A DNA stretch of 64,000 bases from assembly GCF_030295955.1 (NCBI RefSeq), contig NZ_AP027363.1, positions 2,953,046 to 3,017,045 of the forward strand, in the 5' to 3' direction. This DNA is from Thalassotalea agarivorans. GTDB lineage: Bacteria; Pseudomonadota; Gammaproteobacteria; Enterobacterales; Alteromonadaceae. A program made the translations under genes and the position numbers. This document shows positions 1 through 8,755 of the stretch, in pieces (position 1 is the stretch's first letter; each line of letters begins with the position of its first letter). The notes under the pieces are model-generated. The model was not told the DNA's origin and did not search any database. It worked only from the letters and a program-made list of their open reading frames with translations.

Positions 1-810
1 ATTGAGCCTGTGTCGCGGGATTAAACGTTGCTGAATCGGCTGATCGATAGCCGTTGCATAATCGGCGTATTCCACTGACCAAAATCCACTATAAGGATGA
101 AAAGCTCGCGGCTTATATTCGTTGTCGGGTAACGCGATCAATGAATGATGTAAGTGCACAGTAACTGCGCTTTCCTCTGGCGTTACACTGCGTAAATATG
201 CACCTGCGCCACTCCCCTTAAACGTAACCATGGCTTCAAGTTCAGTATTGCGAGGAAACGCTTTAGTGCGTTTTTTATATACTGCGCTACGCGCTTTATC
301 TATTGCATAATTACCTTGTTTAGTGCGTTTTAAGGTATTGGCTAAACCGTGAATATCAGACAACAAAAATGGGGTGTAATCGATTAATACTTTGCCCTTA
401 CTTTCTGCTGCGACCGTAAAACCCCAGATAATAGAGCTTGCAAATGCTTCATCCATTGCTTGTTGTTCTAATGCATTGTCAGAATCCGCGCGATAATAGG
501 TATTAAGTTGGCGCAGGAACACTTTGTCACCAGCACGTTCAAAGCGAACAATTCGGGTGTCACCCAATTGCCCTCTATCTAATCCAATATCATTTGAGCC
601 TACGCCATGCGGTAAACTGCTTTGAAACAGAAAATCTTGATCAAATTTGTCTATTTCGATAAAAACTTTCGCCTTACTTTCATCGTAGTAAAATGAAAAA
701 TACCCTTTTTGATATTGTTTTCCCTTAGTAAATCCTTGATATGCGTCAGCTGACACAGCTGAAAACGCTAACAAAGCCAAGAAAGGCAAAAATAGTCGTA
801 AAAATTTCAT
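1..810 (-). CDS. Zinc-dependent metalloprotease (DUF5117/DUF4953 met-zincin type), N-terminal part
   Basis: The gene runs off the left edge, so only about 270 N-terminal residues are present. The reading frame opens at ATG 808-810 with a signal peptide (MKFLRLFLPFLALLAFSAVSA) and continues without a stop to base 1. The mature part begins with a YQGFTKGKQYQKGYFSFYYD segment and contains LPHGVGSNDIGLDRGQLG and SIIWGF segments, which I recognise from secreted bacterial proteases with DUF5117 followed by a DUF4953 HExxH catalytic domain. The catalytic domain would lie outside the window, so activity cannot be judged here. It is transcribed away from fbp. Probably exported to periplasm or surface. 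Confidence 0.75.
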   Translation of the reverse strand, partial: MKFLRLFLPFLALLAFSAVSADAYQGFTKGKQYQKGYFSFYYDESKAKVFIEIDKFDQDFLFQSSLPHGVGSNDIGLDRGQLGDTRIVRFERAGDKVFLRQLNTYYRADSDNALEQQAMDEAFASSIIWGFTVAAESKGKVLIDYTPFLLSDIHGLANTLKRTKQGNYAIDKARSAVYKKRTKAFPRNTELEAMVTFKGSGAGAYLRSVTPEESAVTVHLHHSLIALPDNEYKPRAFHPYSGFWSVEYADYATAIDQPIQQRLIPRHRLN

Positions 811-852
811 GGTTTCCCTTGTTTTAACTGCACAAACGCAATTGAATGTTGT

Positions 853-858
853 TATAAT
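853..858 (+). promoter_or_regulatory. Extended -10 promoter candidate for fbp
   Basis: A perfect TATAAT preceded by TG one base upstream (TGtTATAAT) lies about 100 nt before the favoured fbp start. No good -35 hexamer is seen at the normal distance, which fits an extended -10 promoter. The assignment rests on sequence match alone. Confidence 0.45.
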
Positions 859-959
859 TCGCCCGTAATTTATTTTGAAAGTTTTCACGTTAAGTGATCA
901 AACTTCAAAATATCGATTTGTATAAAATATGCATTACTTTACGGCAAATAGGTATCTCT

Positions 960-1928
960 ATGCAACGACTTGCGCCAGCGTTAAGGGATGATGAAGTTCC
1001 TTTAGATCTGATCTCACTCATTAAAACAATTTTAGCGGCCACAAAGGAAATATCTTTCCGTGTAAGCCAAGCTCATTTGGGCGGTTTAATGGGCTCTACC
1101 CTTGATGAAAATATTCAAGGTGAAATCCAGAAGAAGTTGGACGTTGTTGCCAACGAACTGTTTAAGGATATCCTACTCGAATCAGGCTTTGTAAAAGCCA
1201 TTTCTTCTGAAGAAGAAGATACCTCAGTTGCAGGTGAGGAACACGGTAAGTTTATTGTTTCATTTGATCCGCTGGACGGTAGTTCAAATATCGAAATAAA
1301 CTCACTTATCGGTACAATTTTTTCTATCCATTATGCAGATCCAGACCTAGCAGCTAATGACCCCGACCAGTTTAAACAAGCTGGTACAAAGCAATGTTGT
1401 GCCGGTTATGTATTATACGGCCCATCAACAATGCTTGTGATGACAACAGGTAAAGGTACACATTTGTATGTCCTTGATCGCACACATGGCGGTTATCTTT
1501 TGGTAGAGCGTAATATGCAAATTCCTCAAGATACACAAGAATTTGCCATCAATATGTCAAATCAACGCCACTGGCAAGCGCCGATGCAGCAGTATATAGC
1601 TGATTTACTTAAAGGCGAAGAAGGCCCGCGCGGCAAAAACTTCAACATGCGTTGGATTGCAGCTATGGTTGGAGATATTCACCGTTTACTTTGTCGCGGT
1701 GGTATTTTTACTTACCCAACGGATAACAAAAACCCTGATAAGCCCTACAAATTACGCTTAATGTATGAAGCTAATCCAATGGCGTTCTTAGTTGAACAAG
1801 CTGGTGGCCTAGCTGTAACAAGTGAGGGGCGCATTATGGACATTGACCCAACCGATATTCACCAGCGCGTTGAAGTGATTATGGGTAGTAAAAACGAAGT
1901 CGAACAATGTCTTAGCTACTACAAATAG
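960..1928 (+). CDS. fbp: Fructose-1,6-bisphosphatase class 1
   Basis: Hydrolyses fructose 1,6-bisphosphate to fructose 6-phosphate, the committed step of gluconeogenesis, in the cytoplasm. From ATG 960 the product is 322 residues, typical of the class I family. Visible signatures are the acidic metal-binding cluster SEEED (about residues 83-87), DPLDGSS (103-109) and the C-terminal [17 protein letters not shown] block. It resembles the Pseudomonas-type FBPase more than the E. coli one ([10 protein letters not shown] and [13 protein letters not shown] segments). The frame is open back to a GTG at 894, but family length and alignment favour ATG 960. It is monocistronic, with a strong terminator directly after it. 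Confidence 0.95.
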   Translation: MQRLAPALRDDEVPLDLISLIKTILAATKEISFRVSQAHLGGLMGSTLDENIQGEIQKKLDVVANELFKDILLESGFVKAISSEEEDTSVAGEEHGKFIVSFDPLDGSSNIEINSLIGTIFSIHYADPDLAANDPDQFKQAGTKQCCAGYVLYGPSTMLVMTTGKGTHLYVLDRTHGGYLLVERNMQIPQDTQEFAINMSNQRHWQAPMQQYIADLLKGEEGPRGKNFNMRWIAAMVGDIHRLLCRGGIFTYPTDNKNPDKPYKLRLMYEANPMAFLVEQAGGLAVTSEGRIMDIDPTDIHQRVEVIMGSKNEVEQCLSYYK

Positions 1929-1947
1929 CTACCTTATATTAGGTAAA

Positions 1948-1977
1948 AAAAAGCCAGCAATCTTGCTGGCTTTTTTA
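1948..1977. terminator. Bidirectional terminator between fbp and the S9 peptidase gene
   Basis: An 11-bp stem (AAAGCCAGCAA / TTGCTGGCTTT) with a two-base loop, A-run on the left and T-run on the right. It lies between convergent genes and can serve both strands. Confidence 0.9.
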
Positions 1978-1989
1978 TTGAGGTAAGAT

Positions 1990-4044
1990 TTACTTACTGT
2001 CTTTTTTCTTTGCATCCATATTTGCTTTATGGTCGATTTTGTATGGAGGCATCGCTTTCTTACCCGCGATTAAATAGTTATCCATCCAACGCATCAAACG
2101 CAAGCTATAGTCATATTGTGCCGCTACTTTGCGATTTCCATGACCTTCACCAGGGTAATAAACTAAACGTACGTCTTTACCTTGTACCTTCATATAACGA
2201 TACATTTCCATAGACTGTGCAGGATGAACACGAGGATCGTCTTTACCGTGCATAATCAATAAAGGCGTTTTTGACTGTGCTACCCAGTAAATAGGGCTAC
2301 GCTCTAGATAATATTGCCACTTTTCCCAAGGGTAAGAACGTGCGTGGACTAAATGCATTTCGTTTGAAATATCAGTAGTACCAAATTTAGATGTTTGGTT
2401 AGCAATACCAACGAACATAACAGATGCTGCAAAATGCTCTGTTAATTTAGTTGCACCCCAAGCAGACGCGTAGCCACCATATGAGCCACCTGTAATACCA
2501 ACACGTTTGCTATCAACTAATCCCATCTCTACCAAGTGGTTTTTAAAACGTACCAAGTCGTTAAATTCTTCTCCGGCATAATCATTTTGCCCTAATTTAG
2601 AATAGGCAACGCCTTTACCTGTAGAACCACGATAGTTTGGATAGAATACTGCATAACCGCGAGCAGCACCCATTTGACCAGGACGAGAATAGGCAGTTAC
2701 CCAACCGTCTTTGTCATGTGCTTCTGGACCACCATGAACAGACATAATTAGCGGATAACGCTTACCTTTTTTATAGTCTAGCGGATACACTAGTACGCCA
2801 TCGAGCTCTGTGCCATCTTCCGCTTTAAAGCTCACTGTCTCTTGTTTTGCAAAACGCTTATTTGCAAGCCAAGCATTAGAGTTAGATACGCGTGTCTCTT
2901 TGCCTTTTCTGACCATAAACACCTCATTTGGATGTTTAGCTGTATGGCCTTTTGTTACTAAGGTTTTATCAGAATTTGATACTGAAAGGTTGCTCGCGAT
3001 AAATGTGCCATTTTCTACAATTACGTCTATGTCACTGCTACCCGGTTTGATAGTTGCTATGTAGCTTTGCGTGCCGACATTAGCAACAAAGTGCAACGTA
3101 TTGCTCTTATTTGCCCATTCTATATCGCCAACATGCCCCATGAAATTAGGTAACCAATCGGTCAATTTGCCGGTTTTAGTCTCAACTAAAAATAGTCGGC
3201 CTGTTGCTGGGTCATGCTTATCTTCAGCGCCAACAATAGCAATGTATTTGCCGTCTGGAGATAATTCAGCACTACCTAACTTACCTTCTGTCGCAATAGA
3301 CAAAGCGACCTTCTTTGACGCTGTGTTAAACACGTGCCATTGAGATTTCATGTATTGGTCGTCGATAAGAGAAGTTGGCTGAGTTTTTACCAATAAAGTA
3401 TCTTGCGCTTTACCCCAAGAAATGTCACTGACATAGGCGTCAATGGCAACCGCTTTAGGATCTATCGCTTTATCACTGGCAACAAGATCAACGAAAAACA
3501 GCTGCTTGTTTTTCAAGTTTTCTTCATAAACTTCAGCCATAAAGCCAAGTTCTTTTAATTGTTTTTCAGACTTGTCTTTAGCTGGATTTGCTAAAATTGC
3601 CACTTGCTTGCCATTAGGGCTCAGTTGATAGCGGCTGACTGATTTCTCTTTTAACGCGATAACTACCTGACGCTCACCACCACTAAAAGGTATACGGTAA
3701 AGCTTAGTGAACTTGTCGTCGTCAAACTTACCTAGAAAGTAGATAAATTGGCCATCAGCTGACCAAGCGATGCTACCAAGATTGACTTTACCTGTAATAA
3801 ATGCGCGCTCTTCGCCCTTTGCATTGGTAACAAAAAGGTTACTGTAGTTACGGCCATTTTTATCCACATAAAGCTCACGTGGAATTGATCGTGTGAACGC
3901 TACATAGTCGCCACTTGGGCTGACTTGCGATTGAATAACCGATTTAACTTTCGGAATGTCTTCAATTGTAATTGTGTTGTTCGCTGCTGCACTCACACTT
4001 AACGTGCCAATACATAGCGCAAACAATGCTTTGAACTTAAGCAT
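1990..4044 (-). CDS. Secreted S9 family prolyl oligopeptidase-like peptidase
   Basis: A 684-residue serine peptidase with a signal peptide (cleavage near residue 21, after SAAA). Residues about 30-400 look like a WD/beta-propeller with repeated 'SPDGKYIAI'-like strands, which in this family gates access to the active site. The C-terminal alpha/beta-hydrolase domain carries the nucleophile motif GGSYGGY (Ser about 521), HGKDDPRV with Asp about 603, and EGHG with His about 635. It probably trims peptides in the periplasm. The start ATG has GGGA at good spacing. It is monocistronic and divergent from ppaC. The exact substrate is unknown; dipeptidyl or acylaminoacyl peptidase are both possible. 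Confidence 0.9.
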   Translation of the reverse strand: MLKFKALFALCIGTLSVSAAANNTITIEDIPKVKSVIQSQVSPSGDYVAFTRSIPRELYVDKNGRNYSNLFVTNAKGEERAFITGKVNLGSIAWSADGQFIYFLGKFDDDKFTKLYRIPFSGGERQVVIALKEKSVSRYQLSPNGKQVAILANPAKDKSEKQLKELGFMAEVYEENLKNKQLFFVDLVASDKAIDPKAVAIDAYVSDISWGKAQDTLLVKTQPTSLIDDQYMKSQWHVFNTASKKVALSIATEGKLGSAELSPDGKYIAIVGAEDKHDPATGRLFLVETKTGKLTDWLPNFMGHVGDIEWANKSNTLHFVANVGTQSYIATIKPGSSDIDVIVENGTFIASNLSVSNSDKTLVTKGHTAKHPNEVFMVRKGKETRVSNSNAWLANKRFAKQETVSFKAEDGTELDGVLVYPLDYKKGKRYPLIMSVHGGPEAHDKDGWVTAYSRPGQMGAARGYAVFYPNYRGSTGKGVAYSKLGQNDYAGEEFNDLVRFKNHLVEMGLVDSKRVGITGGSYGGYASAWGATKLTEHFAASVMFVGIANQTSKFGTTDISNEMHLVHARSYPWEKWQYYLERSPIYWVAQSKTPLLIMHGKDDPRVHPAQSMEMYRYMKVQGKDVRLVYYPGEGHGNRKVAAQYDYSLRLMRWMDNYLIAGKKAMPPYKIDHKANMDAKKKDSK

Positions 4045-4256
4045 AATATTCCCATGTTTGTAATAATTGCGATCAGTCTAGCGAAAGATTAAATCAAAAC
4101 CTAGATGTAGATTACAAATCGATACGCAATTCATCTACTTTTGTGTTCACCTGCCGTTACAACGCAAAAGTCTGTCACTATTGCTCTCTTTCCGGCTTAA
4201 ATCCGTATAAAAGTACAAAATAACAGCATTTTCGCACTCGAAATTTGGCAAAAATT

Positions 4257-4265
4257 TGCTAGAAT
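4257..4265 (+). promoter_or_regulatory. Extended -10 promoter candidate for ppaC
   Basis: TGcTAGAAT is an extended -10 element 27 nt before the ppaC ATG. No convincing -35 hexamer accompanies it. Assigned by pattern only. Confidence 0.35.
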
Positions 4266-4291
4266 ACGCGCCAATTAAAGGAGAAAGATTT

Positions 4292-5215
4292 ATGCCAGCA
4301 TATGTGGTGGGACACAAAATCCCAGATTCAGATTCTATTTGTTCAGCAATAGCTCTTAGTTATTTAAAAAATGCTATTGGTGAAGAGTGCGTTCCTGCGC
4401 GATTAGGTGAGCTTTCACCTGAAACACTTTTCATTTTAGATAAGTTTGGTTTTGAACAACCAGAGCTTAAGTTAAGCTATGCTGGTGAAAGCTTATACAT
4501 TGTCGATCATTCAGACCGCGTACAAGGCCCTGACGATATTGATGATGCAACTATTTTAGGCATTATTGATCACCACAAGCTTGGTGATATTACAACGTCG
4601 ACGCCACTAGAGTGTTGGATTCGCCCTGTTGGTTGTACAAATACCATCATCAAAATGATGTATGATTTTCACGGTGTAGAGATCCCAGCAAACATCGCTG
4701 GCGCAATGATGTGCGCTATCTTAAGTGACACAGTTATCTTTAAATCACCAACCTGCACAACGGCTGATATCAAATGTGTTGAAGCACTAGCAGAGATTGC
4801 GGGCATTGAAGATCCACAAGCATTGGGCATGGAAATGTTCAAAGTAAAATCTGCTGTTGAAGGCACGCCTATTCGTGACTTAGTGTTACGCGACTTTAAA
4901 GACTTTGACATGAGCGGTAATAAAGTGGGTATCGGCCAACTTGAAGTTATCGATCTAGCTATCTTTGACGAAATGAAAGATGACTTACATGCGGACCTAG
5001 CAGCTTTGAAAGAAGAAGGCGGCCGCCACAGTGTTATGTTACTGCTTACCGATATTATGAAGGAAGGTTCTGAAATCCTAGTAGTAAGTGACGATGACGA
5101 CTTAACAGCAAAAGCTTACGGCAAAGCAACAACTGAAGGTCGTGTATGGATTGACGGTATTATGAGTCGTAAGAAGCAAGTAGTACCACCACTACAAGAT
5201 TCATTTGCAGGATAA
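4292..5215 (+). CDS. ppaC: Manganese-dependent inorganic pyrophosphatase (family II, DHH)
   Basis: Hydrolyses pyrophosphate to two phosphates in the cytoplasm, pulling biosynthetic reactions forward. The 307-residue product has the family II layout: N-terminal DHH domain with His8, Asp12, Asp14 (GHKIPDSDS), Asp72 and the DHH triad at 93-95 as manganese ligands, then a C-terminal DHHA2 domain ending in SRKKQVVPPL, the substrate-binding SRKKQ motif. ATG 4292 has an AAAGGAG Shine-Dalgarno at ideal distance, so the in-frame extension to 4256 is not used. Family II enzymes are the minority type in gammaproteobacteria but are frequent in marine ones. Confidence 0.96.
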   Translation: MPAYVVGHKIPDSDSICSAIALSYLKNAIGEECVPARLGELSPETLFILDKFGFEQPELKLSYAGESLYIVDHSDRVQGPDDIDDATILGIIDHHKLGDITTSTPLECWIRPVGCTNTIIKMMYDFHGVEIPANIAGAMMCAILSDTVIFKSPTCTTADIKCVEALAEIAGIEDPQALGMEMFKVKSAVEGTPIRDLVLRDFKDFDMSGNKVGIGQLEVIDLAIFDEMKDDLHADLAALKEEGGRHSVMLLLTDIMKEGSEILVVSDDDDLTAKAYGKATTEGRVWIDGIMSRKKQVVPPLQDSFAG

Positions 5216-5231
5216 CTTAAGAGCGAAGCTC

Positions 5232-5266
5232 TAAGTGCTAAGTGCTAAGTGCTAAGTGCTAAGTGC
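5232..5266. repeat. Heptanucleotide tandem repeat, five copies of TAAGTGC
   Basis: Five perfect, uninterrupted copies of a 7-bp unit follow a bulged hairpin (ACTTAAGAGC gaa GCTCTAAGT, 5214-5237 region) just after ppaC. It lies between the stop codon and the terminator, so it would be in the 3' untranslated region. Two other heptamer arrays with different units occur at 11168 and 24595. Confidence 0.95.
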
Positions 5267-5282
5267 TACAAGATGTTAAATT

Positions 5283-5310
5283 AAAGCCCAGCATTCGCTG
5301 GGCTTTTTTA
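5283..5310. terminator. Terminator after ppaC, shared with the minus-strand operon
   Basis: A 10-bp stem AAAGCCCAGC / GCTGGGCTTT with an ATTC loop and flanking A and T runs. It overlaps the stop codon of the convergent small membrane protein gene. Confidence 0.9.
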
Positions 5311-5562
5311 TAACTCATCTATTTTACTCGACAAATCATATTGTTTATCTGTGACAATCGCTTCTAATACTTCGATGCGTTTGCTTAACTGGCTGAACTG
5401 TTGATTGACCTGTTCAAGCGACTTTTCTGCTAGCTGCTCTTGCGCTTGCAACATACTTAACTCTATTTGCTTCATTTTACGCTTATGGCCAGCATAAATT
5501 GCAAAGAAAGCTAGCGGAACACCAAATACAACGGCGGTACATAGAAATATCCAAAGGTTCAT
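5308..5562 (-). CDS. Small PspB-like membrane protein with coiled coil
   Basis: An 84-residue protein with one N-terminal membrane helix (about residues 3-24), a basic KRK stretch, then a long coiled coil ending in RIEVLEAIVTDKQYDLSSKIDEL-type sequence. Order and C-terminus resemble the phage shock protein PspB, which together with PspC senses inner-membrane stress. No pspA or pspC is nearby, so the resemblance is to the fold and motif only. Last gene of the run 7648 to 5308, 51 nt after the M14 gene. Confidence 0.7.
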   Translation of the reverse strand: MNLWIFLCTAVVFGVPLAFFAIYAGHKRKMKQIELSMLQAQEQLAEKSLEQVNQQFSQLSKRIEVLEAIVTDKQYDLSSKIDEL

Positions 5563-5613
5563 CTATTATTTACTCACAATGACTGTATCAGTGTTTAAGC
5601 TATCAAAAACTAT

Positions 5614-6540
5614 TTAAGAATCAAGTTGCGCGAGAACATAATCTAAACCACCGACGATCGCTGCCACTTGCGCCTGTACACAATTTTCGTCATCGACTAG
5701 CTCTGAATCTGGATAAACTTCCGTTGTAGACACATAGCTAGCGTCTGTCATGCCAGCACATAAACTTAGGCCTTTGCAGTCATAATTGATCACGCCAAAT
5801 TGCTCTAATGCAACGCCAATGTATTTACCGTTTTCATCCGCTGGCGCTATATGAGTCACTTGCTTTACGCTATCGATTATCGCCTTTTGAAATGCGGGAT
5901 CGTCTCTACCCGTATCTCCGACACCATAAAATCCGTCGGGAATATTCCATGATTTTTGATCAATAGCATCTCTTGCTGAAAGTGCAGGGCGAAATTCAGT
6001 ATTGTCGGTATCGGTTGTTTCGTGCAAATCGATATGCATAAGCGGTTTAATATCGTGCTCAGCTAAATACGCCATAATCGCTGCAGATTCCTGCGCCGGC
6101 GTATCAGCGTAAAATGAGCGATTGGGATCAATTGCATCAACATTCCAGCGATTAATCGTTTCATAACCCCATGGACTAATGCACGGTGCTACAACAAAAT
6201 TAACGCGACCTTGATAGGCTTTAAGTTTGTCTTTTACAAATCTTAATGCGCCGTGCACACCGCTTGTTTCATAGCCGTGGACACCACCTGTGATCAAAAT
6301 GGTAGGTTTATCCTGCTGCCAATCAAGCGATTTTATAACAAACAACGGATAATCGTTATTGGGATATTGCAACAATCCATATTGTTCGACTTTAATGGTT
6401 GCAGCCATGGTAGCGGCAATTTCTTCGAGCTCTGATAGTACAAGCTCAAAATAACTACGTTTGATCGTTTGCGCTTGATACCATTGATATTTTTCTTTGC
6501 TAGACCAAGGTGTGCCAGGCGTACCAATAGGGTAACTCAT
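5614..6540 (-). CDS. M14 family zinc carboxypeptidase-like metallohydrolase
   Basis: A 308-residue cytoplasmic-looking protein (no signal peptide). The zinc ligands of the M14 fold are visible: His88 and Glu91 in GGVHGYET, and His173 in HIDLHET; DPNR at 138-141 supplies the substrate-binding Asn-Arg pair. The family includes carboxypeptidases and succinylglutamate desuccinylase-like deacylases; which one applies cannot be told. It lies 5 nt downstream of yccF on the same strand, in the operon that begins with the DsbA-family gene. Confidence 0.85.
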   Translation of the reverse strand: MSYPIGTPGTPWSSKEKYQWYQAQTIKRSYFELVLSELEEIAATMAATIKVEQYGLLQYPNNDYPLFVIKSLDWQQDKPTILITGGVHGYETSGVHGALRFVKDKLKAYQGRVNFVVAPCISPWGYETINRWNVDAIDPNRSFYADTPAQESAAIMAYLAEHDIKPLMHIDLHETTDTDNTEFRPALSARDAIDQKSWNIPDGFYGVGDTGRDDPAFQKAIIDSVKQVTHIAPADENGKYIGVALEQFGVINYDCKGLSLCAGMTDASYVSTTEVYPDSELVDDENCVQAQVAAIVGGLDYVLAQLDS

Positions 6541-6545
6541 GATAA

Positions 6546-7004
6546 TTAATCTCTTCTATATTGATTAAGTCTTTCTTCACCGTTGCGGGCATAGGCGGCA
6601 TAGGCCACTTCTTTGTCTACAACTGTTTTACCAACTGGAGCAAAGGAAATTTCAGCGAGCTTTAAGTGCTGAATGCCAAACGGTATGCCAATGATGGTGA
6701 TAAACCAAAAGACTGCATGAAAAAGGTGGAAAATAGCCAGGATTAATCCCGGGAAAATAAACCAAATGATGTTACCCAAAAGGCCTAAAGCGCCAGTACC
6801 AATATCTTCTCTTCCGGTTAGTGCGTCTCGTGCAATCACTTCTTTACCAAACGGGAATAATGAAAATGCGCCTAACACAAAACATGATCGAGCCCATGGA
6901 ATACCGACAATACTAATCAGTGCGATTACACCTATTGCCCACCAAATCAGTGCCATCGTTAGGCCACCCAACAGTAGCCATAAAATATTTCCTAGTAATC
7001 TCAT
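6546..7004 (-). CDS. yccF: YccF domain inner-membrane protein
   Basis: A 152-residue membrane protein with two copies of the YccF repeat: a hydrophobic segment with ISIVGIPWARSCFVLGAFSLFPFGKEVI and a second one with ITIIGIPFGIQHLKLAEISFAPVGKTVV. About four membrane segments are predicted by eye. Function of the family is unknown. Its start codon overlaps the stop of the upstream DsbA-family gene by one base (TAATG), so the two are translationally coupled. Confidence 0.88.
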   Translation of the reverse strand: MRLLGNILWLLLGGLTMALIWWAIGVIALISIVGIPWARSCFVLGAFSLFPFGKEVIARDALTGREDIGTGALGLLGNIIWFIFPGLILAIFHLFHAVFWFITIIGIPFGIQHLKLAEISFAPVGKTVVDKEVAYAAYARNGEERLNQYRRD

Positions 7005-7648
7005 TAAGCTTGCTCGGCTAATATTTGATTAATAATACTGACATAGTTTTCGACACCCTGAGCACCAGCGACAAGATACTTATCAACGATTATCATCGAC
7101 GGGACACTACTAATGCCATGCCCAGTCCAGGTATTTGCCTGACTTTGCACACGTTGTTGCAAGCTTTCATCTGCAAGAGCAAGTTCTGCTTGCGCCACAT
7201 CTAAACCAACTGAGTCCAAAATTTCCATTAAAATTGCAAGGTCGCTTATGTTTTTGCCTTGCGAAAAGTAAGCCTCAAACAAAGCGAGCTTTAGTTCGTG
7301 TTGCTTATTATATTTTTCTGCCCAATAAAGTAACACATGGCAGGCAAAGGTATTATAAATACGACTTTCATCGGCAAAGTTGAAAGTAATCCCCAAATCT
7401 TCACCAATAGTTTGTAAGCGCGCTCTCGCGTCAGCACTTTCTTGCGCTGTTGAGCCATATTTTTCCATAATATGCTCACGCAAATTCTGCCCTTGTTCAG
7501 GCATTTGAGGGTTTAGCTGAAATGGTTGCCAGGTGATATCAAGTTCAACACCTAATTGATTTGCTGCGGTTTCTAATTGTTTGTATCCCACATAACACCA
7601 AGGACAAACAACATCTGAAACAATGTCTATTTTTAATGATTGAGCCAT
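7004..7648 (-). CDS. DsbA family oxidoreductase (FrnE-like)
   Basis: A 214-residue thioredoxin-fold protein with the active site CPWC at residues 15-18 (SDVVCPWCYVG) and the cis-proline loop SSVPSMI near residue 180. There is no signal peptide, which fits the cytoplasmic FrnE/YwbO-like branch (also related to 2-hydroxychromene-2-carboxylate isomerase) rather than periplasmic DsbA. First gene of the minus-strand operon with yccF, the M14 gene and the PspB-like gene. Its substrate is unknown. Confidence 0.9.
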   Translation of the reverse strand: MAQSLKIDIVSDVVCPWCYVGYKQLETAANQLGVELDITWQPFQLNPQMPEQGQNLREHIMEKYGSTAQESADARARLQTIGEDLGITFNFADESRIYNTFACHVLLYWAEKYNKQHELKLALFEAYFSQGKNISDLAILMEILDSVGLDVAQAELALADESLQQRVQSQANTWTGHGISSVPSMIIVDKYLVAGAQGVENYVSIINQILAEQA

Positions 7649-7826
7649 AAGTCAACACATCGAGTTAAAGATAACTATGATCTTGGGTCGAATCACTTTG
7701 TTTCAACCCTTGGCTAAATTCTTTACTTCGATAAGTCGCTAATGTAATTCGTTTCGAAAGCTCTCTTATATTTATCACTCCTATAGGAGCAATAGTCCAG
7801 GGGTGTTGCGTGACACCCCTAGGATT

Positions 7827-8087
7827 GGGACTTAATACCCTTAGAAATCAACTCTGCAGTAACTAATTAAAAAGATAGCAAGGCAGATTCGATGGTCTGT
7901 AGCTAGCTACGTCCGAGGATATACTGCAGACAGGTTTTATAAGTAGTTGCTGCCCGAAGGGTGCTTGTAAATCCAAACTGCTTTTTGTTGCTCCTCCAAG
8001 CATTAGATGACTAAAGCATTGAACTCTCGCCGCAAGCACTTCGGATTTTCAAAGCACAGCGTTAGATTTTTAAGGGTAGTAAGTCCC
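7827..8087. repeat. Putative MITE-like element with 23-bp inverted ends
   Basis: Arms at 7827-7849 (GGGACTTAATACCCTTAG...) and 8065-8087 (...TAAGGGTAGTAAGTCCC) are inverted copies with 21 of 23 matches. The interior has further hairpins (GTCTGTAG / CTGCAGAC near 7899-7935) and no coding potential. The structure fits a non-autonomous element or a structured RNA. No target duplication could be defined. Confidence 0.5.
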
Positions 8088-8205
8088 TAACCCCCACGCC
8101 CCAACTCGGTTTGACGACCCCGCTATCAATTTTCGATGATGTCGATGTACCGTCTCAATAGCACATCCTTGTCCTATTTCATCTTATGCTTCGTCCTTGA
8201 AGACA

Positions 8206-8470
8206 AATACCAATCCACTTTTAAAATTAGCTACTCAGCAAGAATTGAAGGGCATTACATCAAGGCTTTAGGTGTAGGGAATGATATTTCATTTGCAAAG
8301 CTAGTAACGCAGATGTAAAGAATTTCAAACTTGCCTAGCAGGGACACATCAAGCAGAAAATAATTGCGCTAAATTAATAATGAATAGATGACTATATCAA
8401 TAATAATTTAGCTTACTCTTTTCACCCTGATGATGTCCTGAGTAGCTAATTTTAACAGTGGATTGGTATT
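8206..8470. repeat. Putative MITE-like element with 33-bp inverted ends
   Basis: Arms 8206-8238 (AATACCAATCCACTTTTAAA...) and 8438-8470 (...AACAGTGGATTGGTATT) match inverted at 32 of 33 positions. A second, nested AT-rich inverted repeat lies near 8370-8412 (CTAAATTAATAAT / ATAATAATTTAG). No transposase is encoded inside. The length, about 265 bp, is close to that of the neighbouring element at 7827. Confidence 0.6.
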
Positions 8471-8728
8471 CGGACATGATCATCAAAAAATGATATCGGC
8501 AACCCTCAATGGGGAATTGGTTATGTTGCACTGCTCGCTTTGAAAGTAGCCGAACAGATAAATAGCGTCTCGCTTAACATCTTTTTAACTTATTGTTTTA
8601 CAGTAGATTTTTGTTCTTTAATAGGTTTTAATAGGAAACTCGCTAAATAAATCAATAAGTTATTGGGACTCATTTTTTAAAACCATAATTAAAATGTGGG
8701 GTATTAACAGGAATTCCCGATATTAAGC

Positions 8729-8736
8729 GTTAGTTG
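8729..8736 (+). other. Integron-type core site at left edge of cassette 1
   Basis: gcGTTAGTTG matches an attC/attI core site with cleavage after G8729. The first seven bases of the cassette (TTAGTTG) are the exact complement of the inverse core at 9097-9104, as expected for a cassette that was once a circle. The left partner of this core (the preceding attC or attI) was not recognised. Confidence 0.6.
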
Positions 8737-8755
8737 TTTCTCAGGTATGGAGTAA

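Larger units (their letters stand above)
7649..8728. other. Gene-free accessory spacer with inverted-repeat elements
   Basis: About 1.1 kb without a credible gene. It holds a GC-rich hairpin at 7799-7820 (AGGGGTGT/ACACCCCT, no T-run), two inverted-repeat elements listed separately (7827-8087, 8206-8470), and then about 260 bp in which I see no clear feature. A 60-codon open frame at 8136-8318 crosses an element end and is not believed to be a gene. Confidence 0.7.

Noticed and set aside
894-959. Upstream GTG start for fbp
   Set aside because: The 22 extra residues do not match the family N-terminus and no ribosome site precedes the GTG.
2010-3343. Plus-strand ORFs inside the S9 peptidase gene and similar antisense ORFs elsewhere
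   Set aside because: Shadows of well-supported genes in other frames; no independent coding evidence.
5232-5266. CRISPR-like array
   Set aside because: The tandem units are 7 bp with no spacers; no cas genes. The same holds for 11168 and 24595.
7799-7820. Terminator at the GC-rich hairpin AGGGGTGT/ACACCCCT
   Set aside because: No T-run on either side and no adjacent gene end; kept only as part of the spacer description.
8058-8068. Possible further attC core (GCGTTAGAT)
   Set aside because: It lies in the arm of the 7827-8087 inverted repeat, and no convincing L'/L'' pair or inverse core at correct spacing was found.
8136-8318. 60-codon ORF in the spacer
   Set aside because: It crosses the left arm of the inverted-repeat element at 8206 and has no ribosome site or recognisable sequence.
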